A stretch of 64,000 nucleotides of DNA from Colimorpha sp045597945. Lineage in GTDB: Bacteria; Bacteroidota; Bacteroidia; Bacteroidales; P3. Positions within the stretch are counted from its first letter, which is position 1. Every line of letters begins with the position of its first letter. The notes under the pieces are model-generated. The model worked only from the letters and a program-made list of their open reading frames with translations. It did no database searches and had not been told where the DNA came from. Shown here piece after piece: positions 25,400 to 34,406 of the stretch. Both the position numbers and the translations under genes were made by a program. The DNA lies in the NCBI GenBank assembly GCA_045597945.1, contig JAZLLD010000084.1, positions 1 through 64,000 of the forward strand, written 5' to 3'.

Positions 25400-26740
25400 T
25401 TATTCTTTATTTAACGCCATCTTGCTTGCAGCATAGCGCAACACATCTTCATACACATCTCGCCATCCTTCCCAACCAAAGGCCTCGCATAGATTCTGGT
25501 TGTGGAAAATGCAACTGAAAGTGCCATTCACCTCGAAAACATTATCTATCAACTGATGGTACTGGCGGATGGCCTCCTCTGGCGATACGCCCATGTGGGT
25601 ATGGAAAGTGGTGTCCATGGCAACAAATGGATGCAGCCGCACATCCAATTCCTGATTCTGGCTGATGTCGAAAATCGGGACAATAGAGCAAGTCCCATTG
25701 CGAAATCCTGGCACATCGGCATATCCCATCGAATAGTCATGGCGAATACCAATTCGTTCCAAATTGCGAAACGACTGGGGCAGCGAGAACCTCAAGAAAT
25801 GGAATCTGTTTCGTACAATCGTACGGCGCAGAATATCAGTCAGTCGCCGACGTTCAACATCCATCTTATCGGCGTCGTCGGATGAGAAATAGGAGCCGTG
25901 GATGCCTACCTTGGCATAATCGCCAATATGGCGGATCAATGCCCTGAAATTGCTGTTATAGAATGGCGAAGGCTTGTCGAACTCGTCATAATCACTCAGC
26001 AACACAAAAAACAGCAACTGCTTTCGGAGCTTATACTTCTCGTTTTGTTCAATTATATAATCAAATGTATCAAAGGGGTCAACCTCCTTACCTTTGATAG
26101 CATTCCATCTATGGCGAACCGAGTCGATGTCACGAACCGCAAAATCGCGTAAAAAGCACATGCACGAGCGCAGAAATCCTTTATTGCGATAGCAATAAGC
26201 GGCATCAATATCAACGGTTTGCTGAAACACAAAAGTTCTTTTCTTAAACGTGAGATCGGGATAGAACTGCAACAGGGCGTCTTTTATCATCAGCGCCCAT
26301 TGGTCGACAACAGGCTTTTGCAAAAAGCCGCACTTATAGGCAATACTCTCCGAGGCCTGGTATCGCCCATGCTCATCTTTGCGATGGGGCAGATACTCCT
26401 CATAGCGCGAAAGCATGAAGAATATGGCCGCAAATGCGTCAAAAGGCAACGCCACATCGCGGCCGAAAACCGGATATAATGCCGGAGTGCCATCCAACTC
26501 AAAATAGTGACAATCCTGATTTTCAATAAAAGTGTCGAACAATAATTGTACCGACTTAAAAAAAGGAGTCGCCGCACCACCCAAATGCTCAAAACCATAA
26601 CACAACCGAGGCCCGTCATAGCTCTCAAAACGCTCAATATCAGTAGTAATAGTAAACTCTGTGCGGAGTATGTCACGCATGACCACATTGATTGTGTAGC
26701 CTAAACGATTGGTCAATTTCGGGACATATATCAACAGCAT
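25400..26740 (-). CDS. Polysaccharide-deacetylase-like protein (DUF7033 type)
   Basis: A 446-residue protein starting at ATG 26740 (MLLIYVPKLTNRLGYT), a start typical of this Bacteroidota family; an upstream TTG at 26752 would add four residues. The C-terminal half resembles NodB-type carbohydrate esterases: DIDAAY (metal-binding Asp pair, about 205) and GIHGSYFS (His) near 300 are visible. It may act on an envelope polysaccharide. It is first in an operon with kdsC and the RlpA-like gene, behind a good promoter at 26761-26769. Confidence 0.65.
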   Translation of the reverse strand: MLLIYVPKLTNRLGYTINVVMRDILRTEFTITTDIERFESYDGPRLCYGFEHLGGAATPFFKSVQLLFDTFIENQDCHYFELDGTPALYPVFGRDVALPFDAFAAIFFMLSRYEEYLPHRKDEHGRYQASESIAYKCGFLQKPVVDQWALMIKDALLQFYPDLTFKKRTFVFQQTVDIDAAYCYRNKGFLRSCMCFLRDFAVRDIDSVRHRWNAIKGKEVDPFDTFDYIIEQNEKYKLRKQLLFFVLLSDYDEFDKPSPFYNSNFRALIRHIGDYAKVGIHGSYFSSDDADKMDVERRRLTDILRRTIVRNRFHFLRFSLPQSFRNLERIGIRHDYSMGYADVPGFRNGTCSIVPIFDISQNQELDVRLHPFVAMDTTFHTHMGVSPEEAIRQYHQLIDNVFEVNGTFSCIFHNQNLCEAFGWEGWRDVYEDVLRYAASKMALNKE

Positions 26741-26760
26741 AATGGGTTGCAATTAAAAAT

Positions 26761-26769
26761 GCAAAGATA
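26761..26769 (-). promoter_or_regulatory. Promoter -7 element of the envelope operon
   Basis: TATCTTTGC on the minus strand, 20 bases before the ATG of the deacetylase-like gene. Confidence 0.65.
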
Positions 26770-26814
26770 CAACATTTTTTTTGATAACAAAAAAAAACTT
26801 TGCTTAACCTAATG

Positions 26815-27735
26815 TCAAATGTCAAATTCCAGGAGTGTGTTCTCCCCTACTTTCAGTTCCACTTCTCTGCCCAAAACCAAGGCATGATTGTCGGTGCCAT
26901 TATGGCCTGAAGGGAAATCAAAGCAGACCGGATAATCATATCCCTTCACGGCATCCAGCACGATTTCTGCTGCCGTGGAACCAAAGGGTATCGTGTTGTC
27001 ATGCATATCGCTCAACTGCCCCACAACCAGACCTGCCAGCCCTTGTAGCATGCCGTTGCGCTTCAAATTTTGCATCATGCGGTCGATATGGTAGAGATAT
27101 TCGTCCAAATCCTCAATAAACAGCACCTTACCCTCAGTATCAATGGCACTTGCAGAGCCGCACATGCTATATAGCATCGACAAATTTCCACCCACCAGCA
27201 CCCCTTTCGCACAACCACACCGGTCCAATACAGAGCCAGGCCTATCATAAGCCAACTTCTCGCCAAACAATGCCTTACGCAGCGTTTCGGTGGCAGGATA
27301 GTGCGACTCTCTCGCATCGGCGGGTATGTTGATCGGCATCGTGGCATGAAGGGTTTCAACACCGCAGTTCGTGTGCACATGGCTGTGCAAGACCGTCACA
27401 TCGCTGTAACCCACAATCCATTTCGGCCTTTTCTCGAAAGCTGAGAAGTCAAGCTTATCAATAATCCGAACCGTTCCGTATCCACCTCTAGCACAAACAA
27501 CTGCCTTTATTTCAGCATCATCCAGGAGTTGCTGCATCAAATCCGCCCGCACCTCATCGGCACCGGCGAACTGGTTTTCAGTATCAAAAAGATGGTCTGG
27601 CAGAACAACCTCCAAGCCCCACGCTTCAAATAGAGCGACCGCCGGGGCCAACTCGGCACAGCTCACCTTGCGAGCCGGAGCTGCGATAGCAATCTTATCG
27701 CCTTCCTTCAAGTATGGAGGTTTCACTAATGCCAT
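26815..27735 (-). CDS. LD-carboxypeptidase (peptidase S66 family)
   Basis: A 306-residue cytoplasmic serine peptidase of the LdcA/MccF family. LdcA trims the terminal D-Ala from tetrapeptides during murein recycling. Visible marks are GDKIAIAAPAR at the start, CARGGYGTVRIID (about 80-95), WIVGYSDVTVLH (nucleophile Ser in GYSD, about 109) and the C-terminal catalytic His region near SGHNG. Length agrees with the family. Whether it acts on murein peptides or a MccF-type substrate cannot be told. Confidence 0.88.
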   Translation of the reverse strand: MALVKPPYLKEGDKIAIAAPARKVSCAELAPAVALFEAWGLEVVLPDHLFDTENQFAGADEVRADLMQQLLDDAEIKAVVCARGGYGTVRIIDKLDFSAFEKRPKWIVGYSDVTVLHSHVHTNCGVETLHATMPINIPADARESHYPATETLRKALFGEKLAYDRPGSVLDRCGCAKGVLVGGNLSMLYSMCGSASAIDTEGKVLFIEDLDEYLYHIDRMMQNLKRNGMLQGLAGLVVGQLSDMHDNTIPFGSTAAEIVLDAVKGYDYPVCFDFPSGHNGTDNHALVLGREVELKVGENTLLEFDI

Positions 27736-27768
27736 AATATCAAAATGTAATTATTATAAAAAGGGCAC

Positions 27769-27795
27769 AAGGCCCCGCACCTAGCGCGGGACCTT
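27769..27795 (-). terminator. Terminator after the purine permease gene
   Basis: On the minus strand a GC-rich stem (AAGG.CCCGC with its complement, one mismatch) is followed by GTGCCCTTTTTTATAA, 16 bases after the permease stop. Confidence 0.6.
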
Positions 27796-27810
27796 AATGC
27801 CCAATACAAT

Positions 27811-29139
27811 TTAGAATAGGCCGGCTGCACGCAATCCATTCATCAAATAACGGATAACGAAAAGCGCCGCCAACACCCACATTGTTACGCTGATTTTCTG
27901 CAGATTAGCCTTGCCACTGAATGCATTCATCAACACATAAACGATAACTCCAATCATAATGCCCTCTGAGATGCTGTAGCACAACGGCATCAGCAGCATA
28001 GTGACGAAAGCGGGAATAGCTTCACTATAGTTGTTCCACTCAATCTTGGTGATGCTAGAGCACATCATCACGCCCACAATCACCAGCGCAGGGCCTGTGG
28101 CCGCAGCAGGGATAGCCAAGAACAAGGGGCTGAAAAACAGAGCCAAAGCAAAGCAACAGGCGATAACAAAGGCAGTCAGGCCGGTGCGACCACCTTCGCC
28201 AACACCCGCAGCACTCTCGATGTAGGTGGTGGTGGTAGAAGCACCCAGGCAAGAACCAGCCGTAGTTGCCACAGCGTCAGCCAGTAAGATCCGGCCAATT
28301 TTGTCAATCTTGCCATTCTCGTCAATCATGCCGGCCTTCATCGAAACACCCACAACCGTGCCGATGGTGTCGAACATGTCAATGAACAAGAAAGTGCACA
28401 CCACGATTAGCATATCCCATGTAAATATTTGATTCCATTGGAATTGGAAGAAGATTGGAGCAATGCTAGGCGGCACCGAAGCCACACCGTTGAAGTTGGT
28501 CACTCCCATGGGAATACCAATCAAAGTGGTGGCCAAAATTCCCCAAAGAATGCCGCCCTTGACATCCAGCACCACCAGCAGCCCAGTGATGAAGATGCCG
28601 ATAAGGCCCAGCAAACCAGCGCGGTCGGTCAAGTCGAAGAGGGTGACGAATGTGGCGTCGCTTGCCACGATGATGCCAGCACTCTTCAAACCGATAAAGG
28701 CAATATACAAGCCTATACCCACACTAATGGCAGCCTTCAGTCCATTGGGGATGGAGTCAACAATCAGTTCGCGTACCTTGAAGACAGACAACAAGATAAA
28801 CACAAAACCTTCAATCAAAATAGCCGTCAGTGCGAACTGCCAGCTGTAGCCCATGCCCAAGCAGACGGTGTACACAAAGAAGGCATTCAGACCCATGCCC
28901 GGAGCCAGGCCAAAAGGCTTTTTGGCCCATACCGCCATGATCAGCGTACCGATGATGGCGGCCAAAGCTGTGGCAGTGAACACAGCGTTAGTGGGCATGC
29001 CCTGGTCAGCCAAAGCACTGAAAATTCCCGGGTTAACTGCCAGGATATACGCCATCGTCAAAAAGGTGGTAATACCGGCAATAATCTCGGTTCTGATTTT
29101 ATGTTGTGCGGAATCGAATCCAAAAAGTTTCTTCAACAT
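27811..29139 (-). CDS. NCS2-family purine permease (AzgA-like)
   Basis: A 442-residue inner-membrane transporter with about 12-14 hydrophobic segments. I start it at ATG 29139 (MLKKLFGFDSAQHKIRTE) rather than the upstream TTG at 29151. The N-terminal TEIIAGITTFLTMAYILAVNP, split as IIAGITTFLTMAYIL and AVNPGIFS, and GMGLNAFF are signatures of the AzgA/PbuG group, which takes up adenine, guanine or hypoxanthine with protons. It starts 19 bases after the DUF5020 gene, suggesting paired outer- and inner-membrane uptake. Confidence 0.9.
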   Translation of the reverse strand: MLKKLFGFDSAQHKIRTEIIAGITTFLTMAYILAVNPGIFSALADQGMPTNAVFTATALAAIIGTLIMAVWAKKPFGLAPGMGLNAFFVYTVCLGMGYSWQFALTAILIEGFVFILLSVFKVRELIVDSIPNGLKAAISVGIGLYIAFIGLKSAGIIVASDATFVTLFDLTDRAGLLGLIGIFITGLLVVLDVKGGILWGILATTLIGIPMGVTNFNGVASVPPSIAPIFFQFQWNQIFTWDMLIVVCTFLFIDMFDTIGTVVGVSMKAGMIDENGKIDKIGRILLADAVATTAGSCLGASTTTTYIESAAGVGEGGRTGLTAFVIACCFALALFFSPLFLAIPAAATGPALVIVGVMMCSSITKIEWNNYSEAIPAFVTMLLMPLCYSISEGIMIGVIVYVLMNAFSGKANLQKISVTMWVLAALFVIRYLMNGLRAAGLF

Positions 29140-29158
29140 AAGACAATACAATTAGTTG

Positions 29159-29875
29159 TTAGAAAGCCCATTTAATACCCAGGCACGGACGCACGGCCCA
29201 GCCTTCGAAACCGGCAAAGTTGTTGCTGATTTCCACTTCGCCACCAACCATCAGGTTGTTGCAAGCAAAGTGCTGGCCAACATTGTACCACAACTGGGGT
29301 TCGGTCAGGAACACAGTGCTGGTACTGATAGCAGCCTGGTCTTCCCACCAGAAATCAGCAAAGCCCGAGAAATCAAGACCTTTCACGCCAAAGATATTGG
29401 TCAGACCCCAAACAGCAGTCAGCTGCAGAGGCACCTTGCTGCTGCCGCCGCGAATATCTTTATACATAGCCTCAAGGGTCAGCGTCTTGGAAAAGTTGGC
29501 ATTGTGGAAGCAATATTCCACACCATAGAGCCAAGCATTGTTGACGGCATAGCCGCTAATGCCAATACCATTGTTGAAGATACCAATACCGCCATTCCAC
29601 TCTACATGCAGACTTAAATCTTTCAAAGCCGTAGTATGCCAGAAATTAAGACTGCGGGCTATCTCGGTGTAGAAATCGGTAGGAGCCGGAACACCCACAT
29701 TGGTATGATAAATGTCGGTAAAGAAGAATGTACTACCCCAAGGGTCGCTCTTAAACATCTCAAGAGTGGTAGTGAAATGGCCACGGTTGAAATCATACAT
29801 TTCCTGAATGTTAGTCTGCGCTTTAACCGCAAACATAGTGAGCAGCATGGCTGCAACAAGTAGAATTTTTTTCAT
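29159..29875 (-). CDS. DUF5020 outer-membrane protein, possible nucleobase channel
   Basis: A 238-residue protein with signal peptide (about 1-19, ending VKAQ) and a barrel-like body ending GIKWAF with terminal Phe. The pattern YDFNRGHFTTTLEMFKSDPWGS (shown in part: DFNRGHFTTTLEMF) fits DUF5020, which resembles the Tsx nucleoside channel fold. It is co-transcribed with the NCS2 permease downstream, so I infer that it lets purines or nucleosides through the outer membrane. Confidence 0.75.
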   Translation of the reverse strand: MKKILLVAAMLLTMFAVKAQTNIQEMYDFNRGHFTTTLEMFKSDPWGSTFFFTDIYHTNVGVPAPTDFYTEIARSLNFWHTTALKDLSLHVEWNGGIGIFNNGIGISGYAVNNAWLYGVEYCFHNANFSKTLTLEAMYKDIRGGSSKVPLQLTAVWGLTNIFGVKGLDFSGFADFWWEDQAAISTSTVFLTEPQLWYNVGQHFACNNLMVGGEVEISNNFAGFEGWAVRPCLGIKWAF

Positions 29876-29921
29876 GACTTTGAGTTTTATTAATATTAAT
29901 AATTCAACTTCTATTCAATTT

Positions 29922-29930
29922 GCAAATTTA
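29922..29930 (-). promoter_or_regulatory. Promoter -7 element of the purine uptake pair
   Basis: TAAATTTGC on the minus strand, 46 bases before the DUF5020 start. Confidence 0.55.
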
Positions 29931-30040
29931 CACATTTTTTCTCACACCACCAATTTTTTAACATTTCAGCCGCTTCACACTGCCAGAATCAGCAACCCTA
30001 AACTGCCATTTGGCCAGTTTCGCCCCACTCCCGTTCTTCT

Positions 30041-30070
30041 CCCGTTGAAGACCCGTTGAAGACCCGTCCC
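30041..30070. repeat. 11-bp-period CCCGTTGAAGA array (site 3)
   Basis: CCCGTTGAAGA at 30041 and 30052 and CCCGTCCC at 30063, all 11 bases apart; a further CCCGTTCTTCT lies just upstream at 30030. It sits directly beyond the 3' end of the helicase gene (minus strand). Confidence 0.7.
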
Positions 30071-30105
30071 AGAATTAGGCCCTAAAGCGGGGTTTCAGGG
30101 GTGTT

Positions 30106-32025
30106 TCAGCCCTCTTTGGACTCCGGTGGTGGGAGGACGACAAAGTCGCCATGATTTTTAACATATTCTATAAACTGACCATAAAAACGGTGCTTTGCCA
30201 AGGTCTCGGCATTGCCAAGAATTATCAACTTCATGCGAGCGCGAGTGATGGCCACATTCATTCGCCGCAGATCTCGCAGAAATCCGATATTGCCATTTTC
30301 ATTATCACGCACCATGCTGATAATTATCACGTCGCGCTCCTGGCCTTGGAAACCGTCGACACTATTCACCGTGATTTGGCGGCGCAAAGAGCGGAAGAAT
30401 TTCTGCCATTTCAACAACTTCCTAATCAACCGCACCTGGGCGCGATAGGGCGAGATAATGCCAAAGTCAACACGCTCGTTCTGAACCTTTTCCATGCCAA
30501 TCATCTCCACATAGTCGCGCAGTGTGTGTATCAGCAGGCGGGCTTCCTCGGCATTGCTGCGACTCAAAGTCTTGCTCTCCTTCTCGCCAAAACCGCACTG
30601 CGAGGTGTCAATCCACATCAGCGGTGTGTCTAGCGGCGACACTAGCCGGTCGGCCACCTCCGGGGCCGCCTCCAGCTGATTGTGGTAGAACCACTTGGAC
30701 GAGAACCCCATGATATCTTTATGCATACGGTACTGTGTGGTCAGCAACGATACGCATTCCGGCTTTCTGCCGGCCACCTTCTGCATCAAGGTTTGTTCCA
30801 AACCTCCCCGGGCAGCCTCCAGACATTTGATTGTTGGGGGCAGTTGCTGGTAGTCGCCACTGAACACTACGCGGTCGCACTTCAGTATGGCAGCCCAGCA
30901 GGCTGGCTCCAGGGCCTGCGCAGCCTCGTCGATGAAAAGTGTTGAGAAATGCTTATGCTCCAAAATATAGTAGTTGCTGCCTATCAGGGTGCATGCCACT
31001 ACGCGGGCCTGGTCGAAAAGATCGTACTGAATCTTGATTTCCAGTTCAGTAGCGCGATCGCGCATCTTGGCCAGGCGAGCTTGTTTCTCTCTCGACTTGC
31101 CTTCGCCTCCCCTGCCCTCGCGCAAAGCTTTGCGAATGCTCCAAAGTTCGCTGTAATCGGGATGGGCCGCATATCGGCGCTCATAGCTGCAGTCAAGCAT
31201 TTCCGTACTCATTCTGAGTGGATTACCCACTCTCAGCACATTCACCCCACGACGCGATAGCTGTTCGCTAATCCAGTCAACAGCGGCATTGCTTGGAGCA
31301 CACACCATCACCTGGGTCTCGCGCTGCAAGGTCTCAATGATCGCTTCCACCAGCGTGGTTGTCTTTCCGGTACCCGGAGGGCCATGAACAATGGCCACTT
31401 CTTGTGCCTCAACAACCTTTTGCACAGCATCTTGCTGACTGATATTCAGCCAAGGGAACGAGAGCCGTGGCAATTGGCGGAAGGCGGGTTTAACAGCGCC
31501 TATCAAAGTATCGCGCAAATGTACAAATTTCTCATTATCACTGCGCATGGCGGTGCTCAACGCCTCAAGCATCACCCTATAACTAGTGGTATCAATACCA
31601 ATCTGCACACCCAACAGATGGTTTTCAGCCAAGGCGCGAATCGACTGCACTGCGCTCTTGCCCGGCACCGATATGGCCATCACTCCCACCTCGGCCTGCT
31701 CCACATAGCACTGGTGGGGCAGTTCCTTCACCTCCTGGCCATCAGCACTTAGATAGAAGAAACTCACCGGCTTGCCCGGTTCGAAATCGCTATCAGTCTC
31801 GTCGTCTGCCACCTCGTAGGAAATCGTCAACACTAACTGTTCCAAAGCATTATACTCGCTAGACCCCAGGCTGATAGGATACCGGCACCCAGGTTCCTGC
31901 ACCCGGCTGCCAATACGATCGGTGGTCAACGAGCGGGCATAAGTCTCTCGCTCATAGTTCATTTCCTTTTGCAAGAGCTCTACCTGGCGATGCAGTGCCG
32001 TTATAGGATTGATTGTTTCAGTCAT
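30106..32025 (-). CDS. Superfamily 1B DNA/RNA helicase (IGHMBP2/Upf1-like)
   Basis: A 639-residue ATP-driven helicase. Walker A GPPGTGKTTT is near residue 215, Walker B is FIDEAAQALEPA (about 370), and motif III is FSGDYQQLPPT. The C-terminal motifs SVDGFQGQERDVIIISMVR (split: VDGFQGQE and DVIIISMVR) and RRMNVAITRARMKLI are present. The N-terminal 200 residues form the beta-barrel and stalk seen in Upf1-like helicases. Its cellular role in bacteria is not established. An array of 11-bp repeats follows its stop. Confidence 0.9.
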   Translation of the reverse strand: MTETINPITALHRQVELLQKEMNYERETYARSLTTDRIGSRVQEPGCRYPISLGSSEYNALEQLVLTISYEVADDETDSDFEPGKPVSFFYLSADGQEVKELPHQCYVEQAEVGVMAISVPGKSAVQSIRALAENHLLGVQIGIDTTSYRVMLEALSTAMRSDNEKFVHLRDTLIGAVKPAFRQLPRLSFPWLNISQQDAVQKVVEAQEVAIVHGPPGTGKTTTLVEAIIETLQRETQVMVCAPSNAAVDWISEQLSRRGVNVLRVGNPLRMSTEMLDCSYERRYAAHPDYSELWSIRKALREGRGGEGKSREKQARLAKMRDRATELEIKIQYDLFDQARVVACTLIGSNYYILEHKHFSTLFIDEAAQALEPACWAAILKCDRVVFSGDYQQLPPTIKCLEAARGGLEQTLMQKVAGRKPECVSLLTTQYRMHKDIMGFSSKWFYHNQLEAAPEVADRLVSPLDTPLMWIDTSQCGFGEKESKTLSRSNAEEARLLIHTLRDYVEMIGMEKVQNERVDFGIISPYRAQVRLIRKLLKWQKFFRSLRRQITVNSVDGFQGQERDVIIISMVRDNENGNIGFLRDLRRMNVAITRARMKLIILGNAETLAKHRFYGQFIEYVKNHGDFVVLPPPESKEG

Positions 32026-32086
32026 TGATATTACAAATAACTATTACGTTATTATATATTGTTCATTAATATATGGCCGTGGCAGA

Positions 32087-32722
32087 CTAGACAATCAAGT
32101 CTTTGGCCGCCACTTTAGGCACATAGTGAACTCCATTCTCACGGTAGTAGGCATGGCTCTCGTCCGGAGAAATAGTTGTCAGTTCTATCTTTTCGATACC
32201 CTTGCCTATAGCCAGCACCATTAGCGGATTGTAGGGCAGGTCTAGTTCCTCGGCAATCTTGGCAGGATTGAATGCACCTATCACCAAGCCATTCAACCCC
32301 ATCTCCACAGCCTTCAACAACATGCTCTGCAGTGCCATACCCAGATCCACCATCACCATTCGGTTTTCTTCCATGGTACTCATTACTACGACAAACGCCT
32401 CTGGCTCAGTGCCGGGGAATGGAAGATGCAATTCGGGCAGGGCTGCGCCCATTTTGATATTACGCAACACCTTTTCTGCACCAGTGTCCCTGGTAACCAG
32501 ACGGAAACGAAGTACCTGCTGGTTGCGAGCCGACGGAATCTTACTGCACACTCCCACAATACGTTCCAGTTCTTCTCGCTTAACCACATAGTCTTTCAGA
32601 TAGCCGCGCTGACTCCTATTCTTCAGCAACAGTTCATCCAAGGTGTGACCCACTCTTTTCACTTTGGTACGGCCACCGCCGAACACTTCTTCGTATCTCT
32701 TTTCCAAATAATTATCTGCCAT
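32087..32722 (-). CDS. Nitroreductase-family protein
   Basis: A 211-residue FMN-dependent oxidoreductase-like protein. The NRSQRGY segment (about 36), SARNQQVLRFRLV (about 65-77) and DLGMALQSMLLKAVEMGLNG (in part: MALQSMLLKAVEMGLNG) are typical FMN-binding and dimer regions. It differs clearly from the nitroreductase at 7292 and belongs to another subgroup. Substrate unknown. It is followed 10 bases upstream on the strand by the GNAT gene. Confidence 0.82.
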   Translation of the reverse strand: MADNYLEKRYEEVFGGGRTKVKRVGHTLDELLLKNRSQRGYLKDYVVKREELERIVGVCSKIPSARNQQVLRFRLVTRDTGAEKVLRNIKMGAALPELHLPFPGTEPEAFVVVMSTMEENRMVMVDLGMALQSMLLKAVEMGLNGLVIGAFNPAKIAEELDLPYNPLMVLAIGKGIEKIELTTISPDESHAYYRENGVHYVPKVAAKDLIV

Positions 32723-32731
32723 AACTTTAAC

Positions 32732-33349
32732 TTAAATATTTTTCACATAGCTCCAGCTGCCCATAATCTTCCCTCCATACGCTATTGTGGTGGAATGAAA
32801 CTGCACAAAACCGAGCGACTCATAGAACTTGCAATTCCCTTCAGCATTGGTAAAGAGTGCCAACCGGCTACCACCTCGCTGCTTGATAAACGGTACCAAC
32901 TTCTCCTCAATCATCCGCCTGCCATAATGCTGGTGTTGGCACTGGGGATCGACAACCAACGAGCTCAAGTACCATGCATCCTTCTCCATCTCATGACAAG
33001 GCTTTGCCACATCGGCATCCATGGCCAGCCAATTATCGATGGTCTGATTGTCTGCCATGCGGTATATTTTTGTAAATCCGCTCAGCAGGTATTTCAAATC
33101 TGAAGGTTTTTTGTAATCCGGTGCATGCAATTGCGCAACAGCTACGATGCGACCATTATCTTTCAACACCAACAAGTTGGCTGACCGATAATTGGCACGA
33201 AACTCCGAGGCTATGATGGTTTGCAAATAGCGCATCCTCACCTCGGCATCCTCAAAAAAGAGAGTAAAATAATCGTAGGTATGGAACGCCCTCGCAGCCA
33301 ACTCAGCACACTGCCTTACTTCGGTTCGTCGCATTCTTGCCAATTCCAT
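32732..33349 (-). CDS. GNAT-family N-acetyltransferase
   Basis: A 205-residue GNAT protein. I place the start at ATG 33349 (MELARMRRTEVRQCAEL), 10 bases after the rluD stop; a longer frame to 33415 would overlap rluD. The acetyl-CoA site is around YLSSLVVDPQCQHQHYGRRMIE (in part: VDPQCQHQHYGRRMIE), and the end holds FYESLGFVQFHSTTI. Substrate unknown. Confidence 0.8.
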   Translation of the reverse strand: MELARMRRTEVRQCAELAARAFHTYDYFTLFFEDAEVRMRYLQTIIASEFRANYRSANLLVLKDNGRIVAVAQLHAPDYKKPSDLKYLLSGFTKIYRMADNQTIDNWLAMDADVAKPCHEMEKDAWYLSSLVVDPQCQHQHYGRRMIEEKLVPFIKQRGGSRLALFTNAEGNCKFYESLGFVQFHSTTIAYGGKIMGSWSYVKNI

Positions 33350-33359
33350 CGCTACCAGT

Positions 33360-34406
33360 TTATTCGATTGAACTTGAATTATAAGAATACGCACGCCACT
33401 TCTCCAATGCAGCACTCATGTCCTGAGGCATAGGACTTTCGAAATGCATGTGCTTGCCCGTTGTGGGATGATCAAAGCCAAGTATCAAGGCATGGAGTGC
33501 CTGGCGGGGCAACAACGAGAAGCAATTCTCAACGAACTGCTTGTATTTGGAGAAAGTGGTACCCTTCAGAATACGGTCACCGCCATAGGCGGCATCGTTG
33601 AACAACGGATGACCGATATGCTGCATGTGGGCTCGGATCTGATGAGTTCTACCCGTCTCCAACACACATTCTACCAGGGTGACATAGCCAAAACGTTCCA
33701 GCACACGCCAGTGTGTAACAGCATGTTTGCCTCGCTCGGGATCATCGGTCACATGCATAATTCGGCGGTCCTGAGGCGCACGCTCCAGGTTGCCGATTAT
33801 GGTGCCGTAGTCTTCATCAAATCCACCCCATACCAGCGCGTTATACTTGCGTTCAATAGTATGGTCGAAAAACTGCTTGGCCAGCACTACCTGAGACTCT
33901 TCGTTTTTGGCAATCAACAGCAGACCAGAAGTATCCTTATCGATACGGTGCACCAGATAGGGTACAATTGGATCACCATTTTTGGCCTTCTTGTCCTGAA
34001 AATAATAGAACAAGCCGTTCAACAGCGTGCCGGTAAAATTGCCATAACCCGGGTGCACTACCAATCCAGGCTGCTTGTCTACCACCAGTACATCCTCATC
34101 CTCATATACGATATTTAACGGCACGGGTTCCGGAAGTATCTCAAATTCATGCGGCGGTTCGGGCAACAATACCGAAATAACATCTAATGGTTTTACCTTA
34201 TAGTTGGACTTGGTCGGCTTGTCGTTGACCAACACGCAGCCGGCTTTCGTAGCCGCCTGGATTTTGGTGCGAGAAACACCCTCCAACCGCATTTGCAAAT
34301 ATTTGTCAAGGCGCAGCATTTCCTGCCCCTTATCGACGGTTATGCGGTGATGTTCATACAGTTCAGCCTCGCCTTGAGAATGTAGTTCTTCCATATCTGT
34401 TGTCAT
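33360..34406 (-). CDS. rluD: RluA/RluD-family 23S rRNA pseudouridine synthase
   Basis: A 348-residue enzyme that converts uridines to pseudouridine in rRNA. An S4 RNA-binding domain covers about residues 30-85 (MLRLDKYLQMRL, VLVNDKPTKSNYKV) and the catalytic domain follows with LVHRIDKDTSGLLLIA (catalytic Asp, about 155) and RTHQIRAHMQHIGHPL. Its ATG overlaps the stop of the T9SS cargo gene. The RluD designation within the family is likely but not certain. Confidence 0.9.
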   Translation of the reverse strand: MTTDMEELHSQGEAELYEHHRITVDKGQEMLRLDKYLQMRLEGVSRTKIQAATKAGCVLVNDKPTKSNYKVKPLDVISVLLPEPPHEFEILPEPVPLNIVYEDEDVLVVDKQPGLVVHPGYGNFTGTLLNGLFYYFQDKKAKNGDPIVPYLVHRIDKDTSGLLLIAKNEESQVVLAKQFFDHTIERKYNALVWGGFDEDYGTIIGNLERAPQDRRIMHVTDDPERGKHAVTHWRVLERFGYVTLVECVLETGRTHQIRAHMQHIGHPLFNDAAYGGDRILKGTTFSKYKQFVENCFSLLPRQALHALILGFDHPTTGKHMHFESPMPQDMSAALEKWRAYSYNSSSIE

